A stretch of DNA of 64,000 bases from an uncultured Barnesiella sp. (lineage in GTDB: Bacteria; Bacteroidota; Bacteroidia; Bacteroidales; Barnesiellaceae): assembly GCA_944320015.1 (NCBI GenBank), contig CALUFO010000009.1, forward strand, positions 1-64,000, given 5' to 3'. Of the stretch, positions 8,715 to 16,468 are shown in pieces. A program made the position numbers and the translations under genes. The number at the start of each line of letters is the position of its first letter. Position 1 is the first letter of the stretch. The notes under the pieces are model-generated. The model did no database searches. It saw nothing but the letters and a program-made list of their open reading frames with translations, and was not told where the DNA came from.

Positions 8715-9852
8715 CGATTCCTACCTTTATCGTTCGCATAATCTGTGTGACCACCCGTCGAATATTCTCCAAGGCGAAGTCGGGTTGCAATGCCTGCTCC
8801 AAAGTTACCGGAGAGGACTGTATGGAAAAGACCCCGGCAAAGCCCATTTCGTTCAACGTTTCGCAATCCTCCACACAACCGCCTATGGCAAGCACCGGGA
8901 CCGACGCCTCTTGGGCATAACGCAAAATACCGCCCAACGCTTTGCCCATGCCCGTCTGTTTATCCAACTTTCCTTCGCCGGTAAGGATTAAATCGGCATC
9001 GTGTATCGTCTCCCTAAATCGAAGCATATCCAAGACGATTTCTATCCCCGATTGCAATTTCGCATTCAAGTAGGGCAATACACCGCCACCCAATCCTCCG
9101 GCGGCACCGGCTCCCGGGAGTTGTGAAATATCCATTTGTTTCGTGGTTGCGATGAAGTGGGCATAATGAATCATACCCTTTTCCAAAAGGGCAACATCGG
9201 CAGCCGAAGCTCCTTTCTGAGGCGCATAAATCGCAGCCGCGCCACGGCTCCCATAGAAAGGATTATTCACGTCGCAAGCGATTGTAAAAGTGGCCTCGGC
9301 CACCGCGTGATGCACCGAGGAATCGTCGACCCGGACAATTCGTTCCAAATTCTTTCCGATAGGCGTCAATACCTCGCCTGTCTCGTCTAAAAACCGATAG
9401 CCCAATGCCGCCAACAGACCGATACCCGCATCGTTGGTCGCGCTGCCGCCTATCCCCATAACGATGTGGCGGCAGCCCCGATTCAACGCATCGGCTATCA
9501 TCTCGCCGGTACCCCACGTTGTCGTGAACAACGGATTTCTCTTTTCTTGCGGAACCAAAGGCAATCCACTCGCCGCCGCCATTTCCATTATGGCCGTCGA
9601 GCCATCGGCCGTGATACCATAAGAAGCCTCCATATCGTTCATCAACGGGTCATGCACCCGACAGGTTACCCGCGTAACCGGTATATTGGAGCAAATGGCA
9701 TCGGTCGTCCCCTCGCCGCCATCGGCAATGGGAATTGCTACCACATCGCAATGCGGAAAAACCGCAGTGATTCCCTCTTTCGCAGCATCGGCAATCTGTC
9801 GCGACCCCACACAATCCTTAAAAGAATCAAAGGCAAGAACTATCTTTCTCAT
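8707..9852 (-). CDS. Glycerate kinase, GlxK/GarK family
   Basis: Cytosolic kinase that phosphorylates D-glycerate (to 2-phosphoglycerate in most family members), feeding lower glycolysis. It has 381 residues, the family's usual size. Recognised by the N-terminal AFDSFKDCVGS, DGGEGTTDA, and the central MGIGGSATNDAGIG and GLGGGVLPYL stretches of the PF02595 fold. It lies 43 bases after the second GH89 gene and overlaps the permease gene. Its presence inside a glycan locus is odd: it implies that the imported material or its breakdown yields glycerate. Confidence 0.93.
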   Translation of the reverse strand: MRKIVLAFDSFKDCVGSRQIADAAKEGITAVFPHCDVVAIPIADGGEGTTDAICSNIPVTRVTCRVHDPLMNDMEASYGITADGSTAIMEMAAASGLPLVPQEKRNPLFTTTWGTGEMIADALNRGCRHIVMGIGGSATNDAGIGLLAALGYRFLDETGEVLTPIGKNLERIVRVDDSSVHHAVAEATFTIACDVNNPFYGSRGAAAIYAPQKGASAADVALLEKGMIHYAHFIATTKQMDISQLPGAGAAGGLGGGVLPYLNAKLQSGIEIVLDMLRFRETIHDADLILTGEGKLDKQTGMGKALGGILRYAQEASVPVLAIGGCVEDCETLNEMGFAGVFSIQSSPVTLEQALQPDFALENIRRVVTQIMRTIKVGIDG

Positions 9853-9895
9853 TATTTTATCCTACTTTCTTGTCACAAAAAACGCAGTTTTAAAG

Positions 9896-12055
9896 TTATT
9901 TATATTTGTCCACCAAAACAAGAGCCTCTTGCAAAGGATTGTCAAACGGTTCGGAAGTATTGTGCCACGGCGTTTTTATCCAGTTCTCTTCCCAGCGGTC
10001 CATATCGGTTCGCTGTTCCGAAAAATACAATTTCATACGGGGAATATAATAGTCTTTTATCAATCCGCTCCAAAAACGAGCCGCATAGTCTTCTTGAAAT
10101 CCGCCCCATGTCGTAATCAGCCGCTTGGCATTCGCCTCATAGGCATTTTTCTCGCTCTCGGCAGTCCCCCAATCACGAGCCAACTCTACCCACTCTTCGA
10201 GCCTATACAACGGGTGGGAAGCCAATAAACGGTCGACTTCCAAAAGAATATCGACAGCCCTATCCAGCTGCTGCATAGCAGCCACCCGATTCCCCAAAGA
10301 ATCCTCTTTCAAAGCCAGTTTGTAGCTCTCGTCGGCCTTAGCGGCCAAATAATACGAAGCATACTCGATCGCATCGTTCACATAAAGTTGCGAAGCGTTC
10401 AAACTATCGGCACACGACAAGAACAACTCCACTCCTTGCAAGAACGCATCGCTCACATCTATTTTGCTCTCGCGGCGACTGTCGGGAATAACCGTCTGCC
10501 AAGTAAAACGAGGATAGGAATAAAGCGAACTATAAGCCGTTTGCTCAAACAGGTGCCAAGCGCTATCCATTGCCGCCGGACAACCGCCATAACGAGCCTT
10601 GCAATAAACCGGCAGCCAACTGTCCAAGTCGATAGAGTCGCCGGTCCAACCCATATCGGCCAGCAATTCATACACGACCTCGTTGTTTTCAAGACCTTCG
10701 GGAGCCGAACCGAACCCAATCAAATGCCCGGCATTTTCGCTATGCAGCGCCTCGGCCGACGAGGTCGCATACATGTGCAAGTCGCCCGTCATCGGAGTCT
10801 TTCCTCCAAAATTGGGCACATAACTGAATATCCATTTCTTCCCGTAAAATCCATCGTGGGTTTTCCATGTCTGCTCTGTACCCCAAACCCACTTCGGATA
10901 ATCATTTCCCAAGTCGATAATAACCATCTTGTCGTCGGGAACCCGGCTCAATAATGCCTGTAAACTCTCCCGATCCCAAAAATCGTGCTGATACCCGAAC
11001 GTCCAACCTTGTGTCACCCAAATAGCATCGGGATTCCCTGCCACAATCGAACGGTAAATCGACTCGCCATATTGAGCCAGCAATTTATGTTTACCCTCCT
11101 TATCCCCTTCGGCAACAGGTAGTTTCATCTCGTTGAAGCTATCCGACAGATAGTAGGTGTTCTTCCCGAACTCTTTCTCCCATTCCTCGATAAACATCTT
11201 GCCTATCTCTTGGAAATACGGAGTTTCGGGAGGCAATACATAGGCATTGTATTTCTCCTCAAACCCGCCCCATTCCAAATGCTTGAATGAAATCTCGGGG
11301 TGCTGTTTCACAAATGCGTCGGGCACAAATCCGGCAAAAGCAGGAGCAATAGGCTCCATGCCCAATCGGCGCATTCGATCCAATATCTTATGTTGTAGTT
11401 TTATCTGTTCCTCCTGCCAAGTCTCCGACAAAGGGCCGTCCCAACTGTTCAGATTGCCCATGCGGTGCCACGGCAAATGCGCAGGCCCAGTAAAAAACGC
11501 TCTTATTTCCTCTTTTTGAAATCCCATTCTCAACCACACTCGCTCGGCGATTGCCTCACTGGCCACGGTTGCCAATGGCATATTGACTCCTCGAAGAGCC
11601 ATCCAATCAATCTCTTTTTCCCAACGCTCCCAATCCCAATAGGGCGCCGTATAACCAAATGTACAAACATTCAAAAAATAACGGTAATCATAAGGGGTCG
11701 TCTGCTTTTTCAGCGGATAATCGGGCCACGACGCAGGCCAATCGACATGCTCGCCGCTCCATGTTTTCATCGAAGAACAGGCTTCGCGCAAATAGGTGTG
11801 AAACGCATAGCAAATAGCCACCGGGCTACTGCCCCTCAATGTAAGGATTCCATTCTCTGCCTCTATCTCAAAAGTCTCTTTCCCATTTTCTGGAGCAATC
11901 TCTTCCAGCCGTATATCAACAGCTCTCGACCCGATTTGCCGTTCGATCAATTCTAAGGCAGGTTGTGTAACGCTTTGTTTCTCTCCCGTTGTGCCACAAG
12001 CGCACAGCATTATTACAAAAAATACAAACAAACTATGGGATATATGGTATTTCAT
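9896..12055 (-). CDS. GH89 alpha-N-acetylglucosaminidase (second copy), lipoprotein
   Basis: NAGLU-like GH89 enzyme, 719 residues from the ATG at 12055, which gives a lipoprotein signal (lipobox LCAC); 27 upstream in-frame residues look spurious. Domain order is the same as in the other copy. The likely acid/base is Glu309 in SDSFNEM and the likely nucleophile Glu453 in GSAPEGLENN, the latter matching the human enzyme. The two copies differ clearly around both sites, so they probably cleave different alpha-GlcNAc linkages or different chain positions. It is the first gene after the hairpin at 12085-12147, so it may also be transcribed on its own. Confidence 0.92.
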   Translation of the reverse strand: MKYHISHSLFVFFVIMLCACGTTGEKQSVTQPALELIERQIGSRAVDIRLEEIAPENGKETFEIEAENGILTLRGSSPVAICYAFHTYLREACSSMKTWSGEHVDWPASWPDYPLKKQTTPYDYRYFLNVCTFGYTAPYWDWERWEKEIDWMALRGVNMPLATVASEAIAERVWLRMGFQKEEIRAFFTGPAHLPWHRMGNLNSWDGPLSETWQEEQIKLQHKILDRMRRLGMEPIAPAFAGFVPDAFVKQHPEISFKHLEWGGFEEKYNAYVLPPETPYFQEIGKMFIEEWEKEFGKNTYYLSDSFNEMKLPVAEGDKEGKHKLLAQYGESIYRSIVAGNPDAIWVTQGWTFGYQHDFWDRESLQALLSRVPDDKMVIIDLGNDYPKWVWGTEQTWKTHDGFYGKKWIFSYVPNFGGKTPMTGDLHMYATSSAEALHSENAGHLIGFGSAPEGLENNEVVYELLADMGWTGDSIDLDSWLPVYCKARYGGCPAAMDSAWHLFEQTAYSSLYSYPRFTWQTVIPDSRRESKIDVSDAFLQGVELFLSCADSLNASQLYVNDAIEYASYYLAAKADESYKLALKEDSLGNRVAAMQQLDRAVDILLEVDRLLASHPLYRLEEWVELARDWGTAESEKNAYEANAKRLITTWGGFQEDYAARFWSGLIKDYYIPRMKLYFSEQRTDMDRWEENWIKTPWHNTSEPFDNPLQEALVLVDKYK

Positions 12056-12079
12056 GGAATTATATTTAACCTGTTTCAA

Positions 12080-12147
12080 AAAAGAGAATCGCGTTGTGAG
12101 TCTCCTAACCCCTACTGTGGATTTATGATCACCCACAACGCGATTCT
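12080..12147 (-). terminator. Long-armed hairpin with T-run between the two halves of the glycan region
   Basis: Perfect 14-bp arms AGAATCGCGTTGTG (12085-12098) and CACAACGCGATTCT (12134-12147) enclose a 35-base loop. On the minus strand the stem is followed by CTTTTTT. It lies after the beta-helix gene and before the second GH89 gene, so it should stop or weaken transcription coming from the SusC/SusD promoter. The loop is long for a simple terminator. Confidence 0.65.
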
Positions 12148-12184
12148 TATATGTCTGCTATAAATTTAATATGAACTCGGCTTA

Positions 12185-13708
12185 TTATCTAACGACGAGT
12201 TTGTGTGTGGTCTTACCGACAACGATTACATAAACACCGTTCTCTACCGGCAACTCCAAAGCGACGTCATTGGCGACAACCCCTTCGTAAACCAATCCGC
12301 CCATCAGATTATACACTCTGGCAACGGCTTCGCTATCCAATCCGGCCACATAAACCACGTTGCCGTCGCTCCAAACACGCACCTCATTGGCAACCACATC
12401 TTGAATTGCGCCCATATCGGCATACTCTACAGCACCTACCGCCGGAGCATCGGGACGAGCATTACCCAACTGGTCGGTCGTGGGTATTTCAACGCCCTCG
12501 TATGTTTTCAAACCTTTGCCTATGGCCACACTGTTCTCGGCGATCATAGCCACTCTCATATCGCCCGATAAAACGCTGGTTTGATGATTATAATAGTCAT
12601 CTCCATCATCCAAAGGATTTTTCTCAGTTTCTGCAAAAATAACATCACTGTCAAAATTAACAGCTACATTCGAACCATCAGCAAAAAATCCCTCAGAACC
12701 TGCGACATACAAATTGTTTTTACAAACAGGATAGACCGTTTGAGGCAATGGTTCATTATCGGCATCAACTTGATTGGCCATATAAAAAGCCACAATATCG
12801 AATCGAGACTCATCTTCCATCCAAGTACTACTATAATTTTCCGCAAACAAATTATTTATAAATATCGGCTCCATAGTAGTCGTAGCTCTTGACCATACAC
12901 AAAGAGCGCCTCCATTTCCAGCTAAATTGCCTACAAAAGTACAATTGACAATCGCCGGCGAAAATACATCTATCGTAGTAGCAGTTTGCATGTATATGGC
13001 TCCGCCTCGATCATCAGATATATTGTTCGCAAATGTCGAGTTTGCGATATAAACCCGAGGAGAGGGATTATTCGCTGTCGCATTGATACCTATCGCACCA
13101 CCTGCGGCTCCTTCATTTTCCACAAATGAACAATTCTCAACTCGAAGTTCCGAATCTCCATATGCACAAACGGCTCCACCTCCATAAGAAGCTCCACATC
13201 TATTGTTATTGAACAATGAGTTTTTCAAAAACGCATTAGATCCGCTCACTCTTATTACACCACCATTATTCACGCTACTTGTAATAGGTTCGTAGTTGTT
13301 TGAAAATTGGCAGTTATTAGCGTTCAATGTCGAATAACCACTTAACCGAATGGCTATATTCTTAAATCCGTCGATAATAAGATTATTCAATGTAATCTCA
13401 GATGCTTCACTAATTGAAAACAAAGACTCCAATCCTTTTATGGTAACCCGGTTCCCTGTCTTTTTATTGATACCATTAAAAGTTAGATTTTTCCCTTTGA
13501 TAATGATACCGGTTCCTTCACCATAATCCAATACATCTCCGTCGAAATTAAATTCAATGGTGCTTCCCGATTCGGCATTCGCAATTACATACACCAATCC
13601 GCCAGCTGCCACCGGATCCATATCGGCGGTTGTCACTTCTACCGTTTGCGCAAACATTGTACCCGTAAATACCGCGAGTACACTTGCTAAAAATGTAATC
13701 TTTTTCAT
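12185..13708 (-). CDS. Secreted right-handed beta-helix protein with a T9SS-like C-terminal domain
   Basis: 507 residues with a signal peptide (cleavage after FAQ near residue 21). Residues about 50-400 form repeats of the parallel beta-helix type, with recurring N-x-x-F/C-x-x-N and GGA(I/V) turns (for example RGGAIYMQT, NGGALCV), as in pectate-lyase-like and choice-of-anchor Q proteins. The last about 70 residues (ARVYNLMGGLVYEG ... GVYVIVVGKTTHKLVVR) resemble a type A sorting domain of the type IX secretion system or DUF6383. No lyase catalytic residues could be assigned. It may bind or cleave the glycan at the cell surface. It follows an EEP gene by 11 bases. Confidence 0.75.
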   Translation of the reverse strand: MKKITFLASVLAVFTGTMFAQTVEVTTADMDPVAAGGLVYVIANAESGSTIEFNFDGDVLDYGEGTGIIIKGKNLTFNGINKKTGNRVTIKGLESLFSISEASEITLNNLIIDGFKNIAIRLSGYSTLNANNCQFSNNYEPITSSVNNGGVIRVSGSNAFLKNSLFNNNRCGASYGGGAVCAYGDSELRVENCSFVENEGAAGGAIGINATANNPSPRVYIANSTFANNISDDRGGAIYMQTATTIDVFSPAIVNCTFVGNLAGNGGALCVWSRATTTMEPIFINNLFAENYSSTWMEDESRFDIVAFYMANQVDADNEPLPQTVYPVCKNNLYVAGSEGFFADGSNVAVNFDSDVIFAETEKNPLDDGDDYYNHQTSVLSGDMRVAMIAENSVAIGKGLKTYEGVEIPTTDQLGNARPDAPAVGAVEYADMGAIQDVVANEVRVWSDGNVVYVAGLDSEAVARVYNLMGGLVYEGVVANDVALELPVENGVYVIVVGKTTHKLVVR

Positions 13709-13719
13709 AATTTAAAAAT

Positions 13720-14748
13720 TTAATGGTTAATAATATATTTAAAAGTGCTATTCTGATAGCCATTGTTTACGTTTACCACATACACCCCTTTCCCACACGC
13801 TTCCGGGAAAAGTATCGTCGTGCCATTATCAGCTGTCCGAGCATCTAAAAGAGTCCCGTCCAAACCATAAATGCTCACATTCGATATGGCTTGAAGATTC
13901 TCGAACGAAAACCCGTTTTCTTCTCGTACAAGTTTAATCTCTTCGGCGTTTTCCACAGCTTCCATACCCGATTTAACCTCCTCGATTACGACATATACGG
14001 GCAAATGGTCCGACACATCGGACATAGTAAGACCCGATACCGAGGTGACCACTTCGGTTTGTTCCACATTATACTCCTGCGAATCCTCTCCGCAATACGA
14101 AATAATCATATCGATACACGACGAAGGGTCTTCGGCCGGGAAAGTATATTGTGACGTCTTGTTCAAAATCGTGAACCCGTTGTTCTTGAATGTAACCATT
14201 GCCCGATAAGTAGGCTGAGCGTTAAAATCGCCGGCAATAAAAACCGTCTTGTCACTTTGTCGGGCAAAGTCGATCGCCCATGCCGTAGCGGTATCCCTGT
14301 CGTCGGCGTTCAGCGAGTAGTGCGTACAGAGAAAATAAAACTTGTCAAATTCGGCAATGAGAAATCCACGAGCCTCTTTGTCCTTCGACTTATCCGACGG
14401 ATCGAAAGACTGGGTTTGCACCGATATAGGCTCTGTTTTTGACAGAATACCTATCCCATAATAGGTTCCAACCAAAGCAAAGAACTGCGAGTGCATGCCG
14501 GTAGCCTCGGCCAATTCGCTCAAATAATCGTGATCAAAAATACCTAAAACCCGATTATCTACCTCTTGCAAAGCCACTATATCGGGATTTTGTGCATTGA
14601 TTACCGCTGCGATGTCGTCCAGCCTCGAAGTCGTCATACCTCCTCCTTTGATATTATAGGAAAGCATCTTTACAGTTTCAGCCGATACAGAAACGACACA
14701 GAAAGACATGAACAAAGTCAATATCAACAATGTAAATATCCTTTTCAT
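13720..14748 (-). CDS. Secreted EEP-fold phosphodiesterase/phosphatase with a T9SS-like C-terminal domain
   Basis: 342 residues from the ATG at 14748, which starts a signal peptide (cleavage near VSA-ET, residue 23); a longer reading would overlap the previous gene. The enzyme domain has the whole DNase I-like set: SYNIKG, LQEVD, HYSLN, GDFN and SDHLP. It belongs to the COG3568-type group, which includes sphingomyelinases and inositol-phosphate phosphatases. From about residue 255 a linker leads to a C-terminal beta domain ending GVYVVNV ... FKYIINH, like a type A T9SS sorting signal. It is the third of three EEP genes in a row. The target bond is not known; a phosphodiester in the glycan is proposed. 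Confidence 0.8.
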   Translation of the reverse strand: MKRIFTLLILTLFMSFCVVSVSAETVKMLSYNIKGGGMTTSRLDDIAAVINAQNPDIVALQEVDNRVLGIFDHDYLSELAEATGMHSQFFALVGTYYGIGILSKTEPISVQTQSFDPSDKSKDKEARGFLIAEFDKFYFLCTHYSLNADDRDTATAWAIDFARQSDKTVFIAGDFNAQPTYRAMVTFKNNGFTILNKTSQYTFPAEDPSSCIDMIISYCGEDSQEYNVEQTEVVTSVSGLTMSDVSDHLPVYVVIEEVKSGMEAVENAEEIKLVREENGFSFENLQAISNVSIYGLDGTLLDARTADNGTTILFPEACGKGVYVVNVNNGYQNSTFKYIINH

Positions 14749-14756
14749 AGCAAAAA

Positions 14757-15539
14757 TCAATATTTTACATACTCTAATTCTGTCACAATAGGTAAATGGT
14801 CGGACAAAGAAGACTGGATTGTCTGAGTCCGCACAATTCTCCACCCCTGCTTAGGCATAGCGAAAATATAATCTATCTTTTTTCTTGGGTTCCATGCAGG
14901 AACGGTAAAATCATAATCGGTTGCCAAATACCAATGCTCTCCCATATTATGTTTAATTGCATGCGTAGAAGGATCTGTATTAAAATCTCCGCCTAAAACC
15001 ACCGGATACCGATAATCACTGAAATGATCTGTAATAAAAGCCGTCTGTGCATCTCGCGTCTCTGTCAACTGATAATCCAAATGAGTCGAGGCAAAACAAA
15101 TAGTATCGTCTCCTACCTCAAACAGCCCCTCTAATAGGGCTCTACGTTCATGATTCTTATCGGGCCACGGTAAAAAAGTCTTTTTAGTTCTGATATAAGG
15201 ATATCGGGAAAGGATTCCTATACCATAGTATCCTCCCTTATAATCAATTGTTTTTCCATACACCCCAAACATTTTTGTAAAATATGCTAATTCCGAAATA
15301 TAGTCTCGCCCTATTTGATGCGGGGCTCTTTCCCCTCGATTGGTTTTACAATCTATTTCTTGCAACGCAACAAAATCGGGATTAAAAGACTTTATGTGTG
15401 ATGCCAAATCTTCCAACGACGCCAATTCTCCAAAACGGATATTATAAGTCATTACCCTTATTCTTAAAGTATCTTGGGCATATGTGTTCCCAAACAGGCA
15501 ACAAAAAATGATGAACAAACAATATTTAAATATTCTCAT
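14757..15539 (-). CDS. Secreted EEP-fold phosphodiesterase/phosphatase
   Basis: 260 residues with a simple signal peptide (cleavage after TYAQ, near residue 21), so probably periplasmic. Catalytic motifs of the EEP family are all there: TYNIRFGE, LQEIDCKTN, STHLDYQ, GGDFNTDPS and SDHLPIV. It lacks any C-terminal anchor or sorting domain, unlike its neighbour. It is separated by 3 bases from the upstream EEP gene and by 8 from the downstream one, so the three are surely one transcript. The DNA looks more AT-rich than the flanking housekeeping genes. The function within the locus is inferred only. Confidence 0.82.
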   Translation of the reverse strand: MRIFKYCLFIIFCCLFGNTYAQDTLRIRVMTYNIRFGELASLEDLASHIKSFNPDFVALQEIDCKTNRGERAPHQIGRDYISELAYFTKMFGVYGKTIDYKGGYYGIGILSRYPYIRTKKTFLPWPDKNHERRALLEGLFEVGDDTICFASTHLDYQLTETRDAQTAFITDHFSDYRYPVVLGGDFNTDPSTHAIKHNMGEHWYLATDYDFTVPAWNPRKKIDYIFAMPKQGWRIVRTQTIQSSLSDHLPIVTELEYVKY

Positions 15540-15542
15540 TTT

Positions 15543-16406
15543 CTACGGTTTTGAAATATTCAACACAGAAATAATAGGGAGATGATCAGATGCGTTTACC
15601 CCTGTAACAACGGTATGAGAAACAACATTAAAATATTCCAATGGTCTGTAAGCGATATAATCTATTTCCCGATTAGGCGCATTAGAAGGAATTGTGAAAT
15701 TTTTCGGGTCTGTATTCGTCCTGACAAATCCGGCTGCTTCCAACTTATCGATAATCGAGTTATCCGGTTTGGAATTAAAGTCCCCCCCTAAAATAATGGG
15801 GAAATCTTTTTTAGAAGAAAGTTCTTCCATCATAACCGGGAACTGCCTATCCCTCTCTGCCTGAGTAACGGATAAATGGATCACAGCCAAATAAACATCG
15901 ATTCCGTTGTACTTTATTTTTGCGGTTCCCAAAACATTGCTTCCTGTAATTGTCAAACCTTCTATTTCCTTCGGCAAATCATGATTTACGATTTCACTCA
16001 TTTGAAAAGAAGAAAGAATTGCCGCACCGTAAGCCCCTCCTTGAAAATCTTTTTGTTTGAAAAAATAATAATACGGGTAACCTGCCAATTCCGCTAATTC
16101 TTTGGTCTGATCCAACCCTAAACTTCTTGTAGTTTTATAATCTACCTCTTGTAACAAAACGACATCTGGTTTTTTCGCCTTTATCACATTCGCAACATTA
16201 TTCACATCGGCTGTTGTCACTTCTCCCGACGTTCCATAATAAGGGGCACAGTGTTTTATGTTATAACTCATCACGACTAAATTTTCTTTGAGTTCAGTGT
16301 TGTTACCCCAACCGGCATCGCCTTGCGGTTCATTGGCTTTACTACAACCTATAAAAACCGCACTGATACTTATTACCAATATAAACACACGTTTCATCTT
16401 AATCAT
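15543..16406 (-). CDS. EEP-fold phosphodiesterase/phosphatase, lipoprotein
   Basis: 287 residues with a lipoprotein signal (lipobox FIGC at about residue 21), so membrane-anchored and perhaps on the surface. EEP motifs: SYNIKHC, LLQEVDYKT, VIHLSV, GGDFNSKPD, and SDHLPI. A second ATG three codons in (16397) is an equally good start. This is the first gene after SusD, a place where many such loci carry a surface glycan-binding protein or enzyme, and a perfect palindrome lies between the two. The family includes sphingomyelinase C, inositol polyphosphate phosphatases and the EEP domain of Cwh43/PGAP2IP. Confidence 0.82.
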   Translation of the reverse strand: MIKMKRVFILVISISAVFIGCSKANEPQGDAGWGNNTELKENLVVMSYNIKHCAPYYGTSGEVTTADVNNVANVIKAKKPDVVLLQEVDYKTTRSLGLDQTKELAELAGYPYYYFFKQKDFQGGAYGAAILSSFQMSEIVNHDLPKEIEGLTITGSNVLGTAKIKYNGIDVYLAVIHLSVTQAERDRQFPVMMEELSSKKDFPIILGGDFNSKPDNSIIDKLEAAGFVRTNTDPKNFTIPSNAPNREIDYIAYRPLEYFNVVSHTVVTGVNASDHLPIISVLNISKP

Positions 16407-16424
16407 ATTTTATAGTTCATTAAT

Positions 16425-16456
16425 ATCCACACTATTAGAATTCTAATAGTGTGGAT
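16425..16456. repeat. Perfect 32-base palindrome between susD and the EEP genes
   Basis: ATCCACACTATTAGAA (16425-16440) is followed without a loop by its exact reverse complement. It lies 12 bases after the SusD stop. No T-run follows on the minus strand, so it is not a classic terminator. It may slow or process the transcript so that susC/susD RNA is more abundant than downstream RNA, or serve as a protein-binding site. Confidence 0.75.
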
Positions 16457-16468
16457 TAGAAATTCAAA

